A stretch of 64,000 nt of DNA from CAIZWU01 sp942492905 (GTDB lineage Bacteria; Verrucomicrobiota; Verrucomicrobiia; Verrucomicrobiales; V1-33). Positions 15,349 through 24,282 of this stretch are shown here, in pieces. Within the stretch, counting starts at the first letter, position 1. Each line of letters opens with the position of its first letter. The notes beneath the pieces were generated by a model. It had not been told where the DNA came from and did not search any database. It was given only the letters and a program-made list of their open reading frames with translations. The position numbers and the translations under genes were made by a program. The stretch lies in assembly GCA_942492905.1 (NCBI GenBank), contig OW818657.1, positions 3,596,001-3,660,000 on the forward strand. Direction: 5' to 3'.

Positions 15349-17410
15349 GAGCACCGGCGTCCCGCCGGTCGGCCGTGATCCAGCATCCGACGAACCCGGC
15401 GGGAGCCTCGTCCACCCCGGACCCGCGGTCCGGAATGCCGGGGTGGACGAAGCTCCTGCCGGGTTACTCAAAACCAAAGCCCTCACCAAAGCCAAGGCCG
15501 CCCTCAAAAAACACTTTGGCCACAAAAACTTCCGCCCCGGCCAGGAAGCGGTCATCGCCCGCCTCCTCGCCCGCCAATCCACGCTGGCCCTACTCCCCAC
15601 CGGCGGGGGAAAATCGCTCTGCTATCAAGTCCCTGCCCTCATCCTGCCCGGCACCACTCTGGTGATCTCGCCGCTGCTCGCCCTGATGCGTGATCAGGTG
15701 GAAGCCCTGCGGCAACGGGGCATCACGGCAGCACGGCTCGACTCCACCCTTTCCCTGACCGAACAGGAGGCCGTCCTCGCTGAGCTGACGGCAGGGCGCC
15801 TGAAGCTGCTCTATCTTTCCCCTGAACGCTTCCTCCGGCCAGCCTGCCTGGACGTCCTGCGCACCTTGTCCTGCCCGCTCATTGCGGTCGATGAGGCCCA
15901 TTGCCTTGTGGAATGGGGCCACAATTTCCGGCCAGACTACCTGCGGCTCGCCCGCCTCCCGGAGCTTTTCCCCGGGGTTCCGCTCCTCGCGCTGACCGCC
16001 ACCGCCACCCCTCCAGCAGTGGCCTCGATCTGCCGGGCCTTCCAGCTGGCTGACGACGCGGTGGTGCGCACGCCCATGGCCCGGCCCAATCTCCGGCTCC
16101 ACGTCAATCCCACCCCGGCAGTCCGCCGTCCCGCCATGCTCGCGAAACGCCTGGCCGCCGCGGGACGCCTGCCGGCGATCGTTTATGTGACCCGTCAGGA
16201 AACCGCCGAATCCGTGGCCACTGCCCTGCAACGCAGCGGCTTCGCGGCCCGGGCCTACCATGCCGGACTGCCCGATGACCAGCGCAGCGAAGCGCAGGAT
16301 GCGTTTTTGTCAGGGGACTGCGCCGTCATGGTCGCCACCACTGCCTTTGGCATGGGCATCGATCTCCCGGGGGTCCGGGCCGTGTTTCACTACGACTTGC
16401 CCCGCTCCCTCGAAAACTATCTCCAGGAGACCGGTCGCGCCGGCCGCGACGGCAAGACCGCCCATGGCGAAGTCCTCGCTTCGGCAGAAGACCTGACTGT
16501 TCTCGAAAACTATATCCTCGGAGACACTCCCACCCCGGAAGGCCTGCGCCTGTGCCTCGATTCCTTTCTGCGCCAAGGCCAGAATCCTTCCTTCTCCCGC
16601 TGGCAATTGAGCCGCCGTGCTGATGTCAGGCCCGCCGTGCTGGACACCGTCCTCGCCCGCTTGGAAATGGCCGGCGTCATGACCGCCGGCCCCAGCATGT
16701 GGCTGACCTGCCGCGTCAAATTGATCCGGCGCGAGGAACAACTGGCCGCCGGGCATCCCCGGCGGGAACAGGGGTGGATCAGGCACCTGCTGGAAAAGAA
16801 GGAACGGGTCTGGGGCCGCATTCCGGTAGACTTGCGCACCGCCGCGGAGGCCCTTGAAACGGAACCGGAAATCCTCGCTGAATTTCTCCGCGAACTGGAA
16901 GCCTGCGGCGATCTTCAGGTCCGGCCCCAGGAGCGGCAGGAAACCTGGCACCTCATCAACCATGATTCCGCCCGCCCGCCGTCCGCCTGGATCGAGGAGT
17001 TTGCCGCAACCATTACCAGTCAGGAAACCTCGGCCCGCCGGCGCCTGCAGGAGGTGCTGGATTTTCTGACCGCACCGGGTTGCCTCAACCGCCGCCTGTT
17101 GGCGTATTTCGGCGAGGAAGACGGCCCGGATTGTGGTCACTGCACCCGCTGCCGGGCGCCTGACAAATCCCCCTCCCCATTGCCGGTGGCCCCGCCTCGC
17201 CCAATCCTATTGGAGGAAGCCGAACAGATCCGCCACCTGGTGAGGGAGCGGCTCCCTGCCCTGCGGCACCCAAGGCAACTCGCCCGCTTTCTCTGCGGCA
17301 TCAGCAGTCCCGCCACCCAGCGTGACCGCCTGGGCAAACATGCCTGTTTTGGATTGCTGTCGGAAGTGCCCTTCGACACCGTGCTGGCGCAGGCGGAAGC
17401 CAGCGCCTAG
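15332..17410 (+). CDS. recQ: ATP-dependent DNA helicase RecQ
   Basis: A 692-residue superfamily 2 helicase. Conserved parts: FGHKNFRPGQEAVI near residue 65, Walker A LPTGGGKSLCYQ near 89, DEAH box IAVDEAHCLVEWG near 185, motif III LALTATATP, GIDLPGVRAVFHYDLP and QETGRAGRDG in the second RecA lobe, then a four-cysteine zinc-binding region (CLNRRLLAYFGEEDGP followed by DCGHCTRC). It unwinds DNA in recombination and fork repair. Residues 5-45 are not RecQ-like: they are encoded by a palindromic repeat (15353-15465). No later ATG precedes the core, so either the repeat is translated or initiation uses an uncommon codon downstream. Confidence 0.9.
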   Translation: MTDKDRSTGVPPVGRDPASDEPGGSLVHPGPAVRNAGVDEAPAGLLKTKALTKAKAALKKHFGHKNFRPGQEAVIARLLARQSTLALLPTGGGKSLCYQVPALILPGTTLVISPLLALMRDQVEALRQRGITAARLDSTLSLTEQEAVLAELTAGRLKLLYLSPERFLRPACLDVLRTLSCPLIAVDEAHCLVEWGHNFRPDYLRLARLPELFPGVPLLALTATATPPAVASICRAFQLADDAVVRTPMARPNLRLHVNPTPAVRRPAMLAKRLAAAGRLPAIVYVTRQETAESVATALQRSGFAARAYHAGLPDDQRSEAQDAFLSGDCAVMVATTAFGMGIDLPGVRAVFHYDLPRSLENYLQETGRAGRDGKTAHGEVLASAEDLTVLENYILGDTPTPEGLRLCLDSFLRQGQNPSFSRWQLSRRADVRPAVLDTVLARLEMAGVMTAGPSMWLTCRVKLIRREEQLAAGHPRREQGWIRHLLEKKERVWGRIPVDLRTAAEALETEPEILAEFLRELEACGDLQVRPQERQETWHLINHDSARPPSAWIEEFAATITSQETSARRRLQEVLDFLTAPGCLNRRLLAYFGEEDGPDCGHCTRCRAPDKSPSPLPVAPPRPILLEEAEQIRHLVRERLPALRHPRQLARFLCGISSPATQRDRLGKHACFGLLSEVPFDTVLAQAEASA
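15353..15465. repeat. Palindromic repeat inserted in the 5' end of recQ
   Basis: A 28-base arm (15393-15420) recurs inverted at 15438-15465 with only two mismatches. The 17-base centre extends the symmetry (CCGGACC-CGC-GGTCCGG). Just upstream, ACCGGC-GTCCC-GCCGGT (15353-15369) is another perfect palindrome, and it encodes the TGVPPVG peptide, which I associate with dispersed repeats in Verrucomicrobiota. The insertion keeps the recQ frame open. Confidence 0.7.
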
Positions 17411-17426
17411 CGGGAATCAGGCGGCT

Positions 17427-18233
17427 TTACCACAACACATCGACCCACCCCCAAACCGCCTGATCGGAGGTGGCCGCGGGAGCGAAACGCAATTTGAGCA
17501 GGACCCGGCGCAGTTCCTCCACCTCTTCCTCATCAAGTCCGGTGGAAGTTCCCAGTGACAAACAGGAAGTGACCGTCCCGGACGGTTCGATACTGAGCAT
17601 GAAGGAAGCCGGCCCCTCTTCCGGCCAATCCTTGGAGATCACCACCGCCGGCCAGACCGGAGTGGATAACAAGGGCCGGTCCGCGAGACCGGATTGAAAA
17701 GCAAGCACCGGCTCCGGACGGGGCACCGGTCCGGTAGTCCGGGGCGTTTTTACTGGAAGGCCGTCAGGGGAGGCGGGCAAGGGCGGCAGCATCCCCGTGG
17801 ACCCAGCCATCAGGGAGGGGAGCGCCCCGGTCCCGTGCTGCCCCGGCAGGGGCTTGAGGGCCGGGCGGTGATTTTGCCAGGTGGGGACGTAACCTTTGAC
17901 CAGCAGCTCGAGCGCCCCCGCGCCGGAATCCTCCAGCGGAGCAGGCGCACTCAACGCCGGAAGGCGGTCCTCCACCGCTTCCAGCAGACGGCGGGAGGAA
18001 TCTTCCGCTCCGGATAAAATCGTCACCTCCCGCACCGGAGGAGCCTGCCGCGAACTGGATTCCGTGACCACCTGAAACAGGTAAAAAACCAGTAAATGCC
18101 CCGCCGCGGCCACCACGAGGGCCATCATCAGGCGGGTTTTCCGCCACCGCACCGGCCGCCAGTCAAAAATCAACACCGGCCCTCCCGCCAGCACCTGCGG
18201 CGGTTGATTTTGAGGGGAAGTGTCTCCGGACAT
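17427..18233 (-). CDS. TonB-like energy-transducer protein
   Basis: A 268-residue protein with a cytoplasmic N-terminus, one membrane helix (about 36-56, MMALVVAAAGHLLVFYLFQVV), a long proline/alanine-rich periplasmic linker (PPLPASPDGLPVKTPRTTGP), and a C-terminal domain (about 190-268) with alternating strands and FMLSIEPSGTVTSCLSL, then EVEELRRVLLKLRFAP. That topology is TonB/TolA-like. No ExbB or ExbD gene is adjacent. It converges with recQ and diverges from recD2. The exact partner is unknown. Confidence 0.55.
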   Translation of the reverse strand: MSGDTSPQNQPPQVLAGGPVLIFDWRPVRWRKTRLMMALVVAAAGHLLVFYLFQVVTESSSRQAPPVREVTILSGAEDSSRRLLEAVEDRLPALSAPAPLEDSGAGALELLVKGYVPTWQNHRPALKPLPGQHGTGALPSLMAGSTGMLPPLPASPDGLPVKTPRTTGPVPRPEPVLAFQSGLADRPLLSTPVWPAVVISKDWPEEGPASFMLSIEPSGTVTSCLSLGTSTGLDEEEVEELRRVLLKLRFAPAATSDQAVWGWVDVLW

Positions 18234-18294
18234 CCCGTGATTCTAGGCGCCGCGGGCGCGATTGCGAGGCAGGATTTTCTCCTGCACGAACCGC

Positions 18295-18321
18295 GTGACA
18301 GGCCCCGGGTTTCTTTATAAC
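18295..18321 (+). promoter_or_regulatory. Candidate recD2 promoter giving a near-leaderless mRNA
   Basis: GTGACA (18295-18300) and TATAAC (18316-18321) each match the sigma-70 consensus at five of six positions. The spacer is 15 bases, shorter than ideal. The -10 ends only seven bases before the ATG at 18329, so transcription would begin at or next to the start codon. Confidence 0.4.
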
Positions 18322-18328
18322 TTCCCGG

Positions 18329-20497
18329 ATGGATCAACTCAGCGGCACGGTGGAACGGGTGACCTTCCACACGGAGGACACCGGCTATTCCGTGCTCAAA
18401 GTGAAAGTGAAAGGCCGGCACGAACCGGTGACCGTGACCGGCAAAGTCCCCTTGATCCATGAAGGTGAAGTCATCAAGGCCGAGGGGGAATGGGTCAACG
18501 TGGCGGAGTATGGCCGGCAATTCAAAGCGGAGCAGATCGAGACCACCGCACCCAACTCCCGCGAAGGCATTGAGAAGTATCTCGCCAGCGGATTGATCGA
18601 AGGCATCGGCCCGGTTTATGCCAAAAAGCTGGTGGAAAAATTCGGGGAGGAAGTCTTCGAGGTGATCGAGCAGAACAGCGCCCGCCTCCAGGAAGTGCCC
18701 GGAGTGGGCAAGAAGCGGCGGATCGAAATCAAGTCGAGCTGGGAGAAGCAGAAATCCGTCAGGGAAATCATGGTCTTCCTGCACCGCCACGGCATCAGCA
18801 CCGGCAAGGCGGTTAAGATTTTCCAGCAGTATGGGGCTGCCGCCATGGAGACGGTGGCACAGAACCCCTATCAACTGGCCAGGGACATCCACGGGATCGG
18901 GTTCAAGACCGCAGACGGGATTGCCCAGCGCACCGGCATCGCTCCGGACAGCGAGGCCCGGCTGCGGGCGGGCTTGTTCCATCTGCTCCTCGCCGCCGGC
19001 AGTGAAGGCCACACTGCCCTGCCTCACGACATTCTCCTGACCAAAGCCACTGAGCTGCTGGGCGTGCCGGTGGAACTGATCACCACGGTGCTGGCGTCGG
19101 CGGTGGCCAGCACGGAACTGCGTCAGGAAACCATCGAGGACACGGTGCTGATCTTCCCGCCACATCTCGCGCGGGCGGAAGAGGAGATCGTCCGCCGCCT
19201 GCAGAAACTCGCCGCCCTGCCGGCCGCCTATCCGGCCATGGATGCGGAAAAAGCCCTCGCGTGGGTGCAGCGGAACACCGGCAAGGAACTCGCCCCGGGC
19301 CAGGCCGAAGCGGTGCGTCAGGCCCTGACCCGGCGCGTGCTCATCATCACGGGTGGCCCGGGCGTGGGGAAGACCACCATTCTGCAAAGCATCCTGCGTA
19401 TCCTGTCCGCCAAGGGGGTGCAGCCCGTGCTCGCAGCTCCCACCGGCCGGGCGGCCCGACGCATGTCCGACAGCACCGGGCTGGAGGCAAAGACGATCCA
19501 CCGGCTGCTGGAATTCGCTCCCGGCGGCGAGGGATTCAAAAAAAATGCCTCCAGCCCGCTGACAGGTGATCTTTTTGTGTTGGATGAAACCAGCATGGTG
19601 GACGTGGCCCTGATGGCGTCCTTTCTGCGCGCCGTCCCGGAAACCGGGCACTTGCTGCTGGTGGGCGATGTCGACCAGCTTCCCAGCGTGGGTCCGGGCA
19701 CCGTGTTGAAGGACTTGATTGATAGCGGCACCCTGCCCGTGGCCCGGCTCACCGAAGTCTTCCGTCAGGCGGCGGAGAGCGCGATCATCAAAGCCGCCCA
19801 CTCCATCAATGAAGGGAAAATCCCGTGGGTGGCCAAACCGGCTCCTCCCGGCTGCGACTTCCATTTCATCGAACGCGACACCCCGGAGGCCATCGCGGAA
19901 ACGATCGTGCATCTGGCGAAGGAGCGTATTCCCCAGGCCTTCCGGATGGATCCCATTCAGGACATCCAGGTGCTCTGCCCGATGAACCGTGGCCTGCTGG
20001 GCACCGGCAACATCAACCAACTGCTGCAGGAAGCACTCAATCCTCCGGGCGACTGGACCAAACCTGAATGCGAACGCTACGGCCTGACGTTCCGTCAGGG
20101 AGACAAGGTCATCCAGACGCGCAACAATTACGACAAGGACGTCTTCAACGGCGATATCGGCCGCATCACCGGCATCCAGGCCGATCCCCTGGAAGTGCTG
20201 GTGGAATTCGAGGATGGCCGCCAGGCCGTTTACGAAAGTGGTGACGTGGACGAACTGCGCCCTGCCTACGCCATCACCATCCATAAGAGTCAGGGCAGCG
20301 AATTCCCCGCCGTCATCATCCCGGTGAGCACCCAGCATTTTGTGATGCTGCAAAGGAACCTGCTCTACACGGGGGTCACCCGCGGCCGGCGTCTGGTCAT
20401 CCTGGTGGGCGATCCGAAGGCCTTGGGGATGGCCGTGAGAACCGTCGGCGCAGCCAAGCGCTGGGGCGGACTGCGCCACAGGCTGGAACAGGGGTAA
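18329..20497 (+). CDS. recD2: RecD2-type ATP-dependent 5'-3' DNA helicase
   Basis: A 722-residue superfamily 1B helicase. The N-terminal OB-like part (SGTVERVTFHTEDTGYSVLK) and helix-hairpin-helix region (LIEGIGPVYAKKLVEKFGEE, VPGVGKKRR, IHGIGFKTADGI) are the marks of RecD2 as opposed to RecBCD RecD. Walker A is GGPGVGKTT near 342-350, Walker B is LFVLDETSMVD near 415, and the C-terminal motifs are GDVDQLPSVGPG, FRQAAES, TIHKSQGSEFPAVI and LLYTGVTRGR. It acts in repair and replication without RecBC. The start MDQLSGTVERV is the usual one for the family. Confidence 0.92.
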   Translation: MDQLSGTVERVTFHTEDTGYSVLKVKVKGRHEPVTVTGKVPLIHEGEVIKAEGEWVNVAEYGRQFKAEQIETTAPNSREGIEKYLASGLIEGIGPVYAKKLVEKFGEEVFEVIEQNSARLQEVPGVGKKRRIEIKSSWEKQKSVREIMVFLHRHGISTGKAVKIFQQYGAAAMETVAQNPYQLARDIHGIGFKTADGIAQRTGIAPDSEARLRAGLFHLLLAAGSEGHTALPHDILLTKATELLGVPVELITTVLASAVASTELRQETIEDTVLIFPPHLARAEEEIVRRLQKLAALPAAYPAMDAEKALAWVQRNTGKELAPGQAEAVRQALTRRVLIITGGPGVGKTTILQSILRILSAKGVQPVLAAPTGRAARRMSDSTGLEAKTIHRLLEFAPGGEGFKKNASSPLTGDLFVLDETSMVDVALMASFLRAVPETGHLLLVGDVDQLPSVGPGTVLKDLIDSGTLPVARLTEVFRQAAESAIIKAAHSINEGKIPWVAKPAPPGCDFHFIERDTPEAIAETIVHLAKERIPQAFRMDPIQDIQVLCPMNRGLLGTGNINQLLQEALNPPGDWTKPECERYGLTFRQGDKVIQTRNNYDKDVFNGDIGRITGIQADPLEVLVEFEDGRQAVYESGDVDELRPAYAITIHKSQGSEFPAVIIPVSTQHFVMLQRNLLYTGVTRGRRLVILVGDPKALGMAVRTVGAAKRWGGLRHRLEQG

Positions 20498-20540
20498 TCG
20501 ATTTGCGCCTGGTTTTCCCGGTTCGTTCCGTCCTTATTCC

Positions 20541-20555
20541 TGCAGCAATGCTGCA
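20541..20555. terminator. Possible terminator hairpin between convergent genes
   Basis: TGCAGC-AAT-GCTGCA is a perfect 6-bp stem with a three-base loop, in the 97-base gap where recD2 (plus) and the STM4014-like gene (minus) converge. There is no T-run, so this is tentative. Confidence 0.35.
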
Positions 20556-20594
20556 TTCTCAGCCAGCCCTGGCATCCAACTTGGTCCTTGCACG

Positions 20595-21731
20595 TTACTC
20601 TAACCAAGCAGCCAATTCTGCCCCATAGGTTGAGCGGCCCTGCCATTGGACCCGCGGCAGGAGGTCTCCGAAAGCATTGACCTCGGCCACGGCAAACTTT
20701 CTATGGTTGCTATCCACGAGGAGATCCACCGCGAGGTAGTGGCAGGCCGGAAAGCAACCGGCAGCGGCAGAGGCGGTTTCCATGGCGGCGGCCCACTTCG
20801 CCGCGCCCAACTGGTGCCGCACCGCGGCCGGGTCTCCGCGTTCATTTCCCAAGTGGAGATTAGTGATCGGCGAATGGCTGGTGCGCACTACGACATGGGC
20901 GGCGGTTCCGGCGATTACGAGGATCCGTAAGTCAAACGTGCGCCCCCCGATGGAGGCTTTGGGGATCCAACGTTCCGCCAGGGCTCTTTCCTGGCAAACC
21001 GCGTCGACCAATTGCCGGATCGCGTCCGGTTCGCGCAGACGCTGCAGGCGCAGGGAGTTATGCAGGCGGGGACCGCTTCCGGACATGGTCAGAACAGCGG
21101 AAGTGGTGGCCTGCCAGCGGTGAGTGCCATCGGTTTCCAGCGCAACCACTCCAGACGCGGATGAGCTGTGGCAGGGTTTGAGAAAGACCCGGCGCAGCCC
21201 AGCCTCCTGCATGCGTTGCTGCAAACCGGCAAAATCCTGGCAAATCCCAAGATTCTGCGCCACTGGCACCCCTGCCACCCTCAACCGTTCCTGGGTCGCC
21301 AGTTTATCAAAGGCCACTGCAATGTCTTCCGTCCTGTTCATCAAGGGAAGTCCGGCGGCATCTGTAACCGTCCTGATTTTGGCGAGGGCAGCCAGCCACC
21401 CGTGATACCACTGCCGCTGGAGGCGCAGCCTGCCATGATCTTCCTCTAACCGTGAGGCTTCCTCCCGGGAGATCCAGGGCCAAAGCCCCTCGCGGCTGGC
21501 CGCTTGGCTGCCCATTTCCAGGACTTGCCGTTCAACTCCGAAATTCTCGCCAGGCGATTCTATCCGCAAGGCCCCAACCCCGGCCAGGTTTGCTTCCAGA
21601 GGATACTCGTCCTGCAATACTTCGCGCCACGGCAGCACCCGGGGTGCCGGGCAGCCCAATTCCTGACAAGCTTCCGCAAAGAATGCCGCCCGCCGGTTTT
21701 CCGGATTGGCAATCAGGGCGAACACTTTCAC
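20595..21731 (-). CDS. STM4014 family protein, ATP-grasp-like
   Basis: A 378-residue cytoplasmic protein. It reads like an ATP-grasp ligase: an N-terminal pre-grasp part (MKVFALIANPENRRAAFFAE), KLATQERLRVAGVPVAQN in the middle, FLKPCHSSSASGVVAL as the ATP-binding lysine and flexible loop, FDLRILVIAG, and the metal-binding end LLVDSNHRKFAVAEVNAFGD, in which Asp and Glu-x-Asn are typical ligands. Family members are known as STM4014 and travel with STM4011-4015. Their substrate is unknown. The start is a GTG three bases after the stop of the LRR gene, so the two are coupled. Confidence 0.78.
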   Translation of the reverse strand: MKVFALIANPENRRAAFFAEACQELGCPAPRVLPWREVLQDEYPLEANLAGVGALRIESPGENFGVERQVLEMGSQAASREGLWPWISREEASRLEEDHGRLRLQRQWYHGWLAALAKIRTVTDAAGLPLMNRTEDIAVAFDKLATQERLRVAGVPVAQNLGICQDFAGLQQRMQEAGLRRVFLKPCHSSSASGVVALETDGTHRWQATTSAVLTMSGSGPRLHNSLRLQRLREPDAIRQLVDAVCQERALAERWIPKASIGGRTFDLRILVIAGTAAHVVVRTSHSPITNLHLGNERGDPAAVRHQLGAAKWAAAMETASAAAGCFPACHYLAVDLLVDSNHRKFAVAEVNAFGDLLPRVQWQGRSTYGAELAAWLE

Positions 21732-21734
21732 AAA

Positions 21735-22655
21735 TTATTCCCCAACCGCGACGTAACGTTCGTCCTCGTCTTCCCCTTCCTCCTGCCCGCCCACATCGAC
21801 TTCAATGCCCAGTTGTTGGAATTGGGCAGCGACTTCATCTGAGAGATAGTTGCGGTGAAGGTTCAAGTGTTTCAGGTTCCTGATCCTCTTGCTGGCCAGC
21901 AGCGGAGCCGCACCCTCATCGTTCATCACTCCCAGGGATAAATCCAATGATTCCAGTTGATCCAGAATGGGGGCATCCGCCACTGCCGCCGCGATCTCGT
22001 TCTGGAGGGAACTGTTGCCCAGCGTGAGATGTTTCAGCTTGGGAAACAACGCTGGATTCAGGAGGGGCAATACATCTTCAATCCCTCCATCAAATCCATA
22101 CTCATCCGTGCCCAGCCAAAGTTCGAGATGCTCCAGTTCCGGAAAAACCGAGCCGGCAATCCCATGAAGCACTGCCTTTGGCATGCCTCCGGTTTCGATC
22201 ACCAATTTGGTCAGGCCAATATGCCGGCAGGACTTGAACTGCAAGCCGTCCTGCCCCCGCGCCCTCAGTTCCTCCAATCCCGGAAAAATAGTCAGAGCAC
22301 GGGAGATATCATCCTGCTTGATCCATGACATTTCGTTTTCCTCCTGCAGAATGTCGCCCAAAAAGAGGCCGCGCAGCTTGGGAAGCATCAATTTATTGGC
22401 TTCCAGCAGTTCAAGAAACCGGCCTTGCGTGGTATCACTTCCGCCCTCGTTGTCCATGCCCGTGACAATTGCAATGGTTTCAGAAACATCGGGTGATTGC
22501 AGATACTGCTCAAGGGCCTCCACTGGATCCACATCCTCGTCATCATACGAGAACCCGAAATAATAAATCTTGTCTGCCGGGGTGAACGTCGTTTCTTCGG
22601 TGATTTGTTCGACGGGCCGTCCGAACCATTCTTCAAGGTGAGAGTCAGTTTGCAT
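21735..22655 (-). CDS. STM4015 family leucine-rich-repeat protein
   Basis: A 306-residue acidic, soluble protein. The second half carries irregular leucine-rich repeats (FPGLEELRAR, FPELEHLELWLG, LFPKLKHLTLGNSSL, LDQLESLDLSLGVM, IRNLKHLNLHRNYL). The first half has TTFTPADKIYYFGFSYDDED. ATG at 22655 (MQTDSHLEEWFG) is chosen over 22706, since the extra 17 residues are not family-like. In known loci, STM4015 accompanies the ATP-grasp and radical SAM genes and may recognise a protein partner. It is the first gene of the leftward arm. Confidence 0.8.
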   Translation of the reverse strand: MQTDSHLEEWFGRPVEQITEETTFTPADKIYYFGFSYDDEDVDPVEALEQYLQSPDVSETIAIVTGMDNEGGSDTTQGRFLELLEANKLMLPKLRGLFLGDILQEENEMSWIKQDDISRALTIFPGLEELRARGQDGLQFKSCRHIGLTKLVIETGGMPKAVLHGIAGSVFPELEHLELWLGTDEYGFDGGIEDVLPLLNPALFPKLKHLTLGNSSLQNEIAAAVADAPILDQLESLDLSLGVMNDEGAAPLLASKRIRNLKHLNLHRNYLSDEVAAQFQQLGIEVDVGGQEEGEDEDERYVAVGE

Positions 22656-22814
22656 GGGTGCTGATTTTATGGGAGAATTCCCCGGAGAGTTTAACAGAAT
22701 GGCCACCGCTGCAATTCAATTTTTAAAACATTTACGTCTCCGCAGCCCGTTTTCACTGGTATCCATCAGAAGTCCCGCTTGTGACGCATAAGTGAACTCA
22801 ATAGCCTATTTGAC
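22656..22814. promoter_or_regulatory. Divergent promoter region of the STM401x locus
   Basis: This 159-base, relatively AT-rich gap drives the leftward STM4015-STM4014 arm and the rightward HAD-STM4013-STM4012-STM4011 arm. Rightward, TTGTGA-N17-TAGCCT (about 22779-22807) is a weak sigma-70-like candidate. Leftward, no pair is convincing. I see no clear operator palindrome. Confidence 0.45.
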
Positions 22815-23480
22815 ATGAATACAAAATCACCCAGGCCCGCAGCCGTTGCCTTTGATTTGGACGACACTCTTTACGATAGGGAGCAGGCGTTTTGCCGTCT
22901 ATTGAAGCCATGGCTGGGGGAATTGGCCCCGGAGGATAGTAGGGAGATTTTGCGCCGGGACGGGCGTGGGCATGCGTCGCGGCTGGAGTTTTTCACCTGG
23001 ATGTCAGGCCAATGGCCGGAATTGGGTCCGGGGGAGGAGCTTTGGGGCAAATTCCGTGAAGAACTCCCGGCTCATATTCTCGTCGATCCTGAGGCGCCTC
23101 CACTGCTGAATCAAATTCACAGAGCCGGCTGGACCTGCGGCATCCTGACCAATGGGACAGTTCCCCTGCAAGCGGCCAAGTTGCAGGCCACTGGACTGCT
23201 GGAGTGCTTTCCGCCAAAGCAGGTGCTCATCTCCGGAGCCATCGGAGCAGACAAGCCTTCACCATTGGCGTTTGCGGCCCTGACCACCGTCTTGGCCCTG
23301 CCCCCAGAGCGCATCCTTTTTGTAGGTGATCATGCGGAAAAGGATATTCGGGGAGCAAAAATGGCAGGCATGCGCACCTGCTGGCTGCGACGGCGTGACC
23401 CCGGAGGAATTTGTCTGGAGGCTGACCTTGTGATTGATTCCCTGGCGGAATTGGGTCCACTATTGTTTCCAGCGGCATGA
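22815..23480 (+). CDS. HAD-superfamily hydrolase (phosphatase)
   Basis: A 221-residue HAD phosphatase. Motif I VAFDLDDTLYDREQAF supplies the nucleophile and acid/base aspartates, motif II is GILTNGTV, the motif III lysine is in GADKPSPLAF, and motif IV is FVGDHAEKDIRGAK. The helical C1 cap between motifs I and II suits small phosphorylated metabolites. It is the first gene of the rightward arm and overlaps the next by four bases (ATGA), which ties it to the STM401x pathway, possibly removing a phosphate from an intermediate (inference). Confidence 0.85.
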   Translation: MNTKSPRPAAVAFDLDDTLYDREQAFCRLLKPWLGELAPEDSREILRRDGRGHASRLEFFTWMSGQWPELGPGEELWGKFREELPAHILVDPEAPPLLNQIHRAGWTCGILTNGTVPLQAAKLQATGLLECFPPKQVLISGAIGADKPSPLAFAALTTVLALPPERILFVGDHAEKDIRGAKMAGMRTCWLRRRDPGGICLEADLVIDSLAELGPLLFPAA

Positions 23481-24277
23481 ACTTCGACATGAACGGTCTC
23501 CTAGGCTCGCACGATCTCATCTGGGTCGTGCCCGATGCCTTGCGGTATGATATCGCCGTCCAGGAAATGCAATCCGGTGGCACGCCTCACTTCGCTGCTC
23601 TTTTTTCAAGGGGATGGGAAAAGCGCCATTCACCGGGCAGCTTTACCTTTCCCGCCCACCAGGCTTTTTTTGCGGGATTCCTGCCAACCCCTGCTGACGC
23701 CGCCGGGAACCGCGAACGGCTTTTCGCGGCCCGTTTTGCTGGCAGTGAAACGTCAGGCCCCGGCACCGTGTTGTTTGAGGAACCGGATGTCGTTCACGGA
23801 CTCGCGGCGCGTGGTTATCATACCATTTGTTGCGGCGGGGTAGGTTTTTTCAACGGGCAGACTGCACTCAGCAGAGTGTTGCCCGGCTATTTCGATGAAA
23901 GCCACTGGTCTGCGGAAACAGGCGTGACTGGCCGGGACTCCACCCGGATTCAATTTGAATGGGTGGCCCGCCGGCTGGCTGAGATCCCAGCGGAACAAAA
24001 GGTTTTTCTCTTCATCAATCTCAGCGCCATTCATCAACCCAACTATTTTTATCTGGAAGGTGCCGTCAGCGACGATCGGGAAACCCATGCTGCGGCCCTC
24101 CGCTACGTGGATTCGCAATTCCCCATCCTTCTGGAAGCGCTGCAGCAGCGCGGCCCCGCCCACCTGCTGGTGTTTTCCGATCACGGCACCCTTTATGGTG
24201 AAGAAGGCTTTACCGGCCACCGGTTCGGACATCCTGACATTTACACCGTGCCGTATGCCTCTGCGGTTTTAACCTGA
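23477..24277 (+). CDS. STM4013/SEN3800 family hydrolase (alkaline phosphatase superfamily)
   Basis: A 266-residue protein with the metal-binding and nucleophile layout of sulfatase/phosphatase-type enzymes: WVVPDALRYDIA (first metal Asp), GSFTFPAHQAFFAGFLPTP (nucleophile region), and LLVFSDHGTLYGEEGFTGH followed by RFGHPDIY (Asp-His and His ligands). No signal peptide, so it is cytoplasmic. It is known as a constant member of the STM4011-4015 set, with unknown substrate. Translationally coupled to the HAD gene upstream. STM4012 starts five bases downstream. Confidence 0.82.
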   Translation: MNFDMNGLLGSHDLIWVVPDALRYDIAVQEMQSGGTPHFAALFSRGWEKRHSPGSFTFPAHQAFFAGFLPTPADAAGNRERLFAARFAGSETSGPGTVLFEEPDVVHGLAARGYHTICCGGVGFFNGQTALSRVLPGYFDESHWSAETGVTGRDSTRIQFEWVARRLAEIPAEQKVFLFINLSAIHQPNYFYLEGAVSDDRETHAAALRYVDSQFPILLEALQQRGPAHLLVFSDHGTLYGEEGFTGHRFGHPDIYTVPYASAVLT

Positions 24278-24282
24278 ATTCC

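Noticed and set aside
18170..20479. A 769-codon open frame on the minus strand
   Set aside because: It is the shadow of recD2, which has all helicase motifs on the plus strand.
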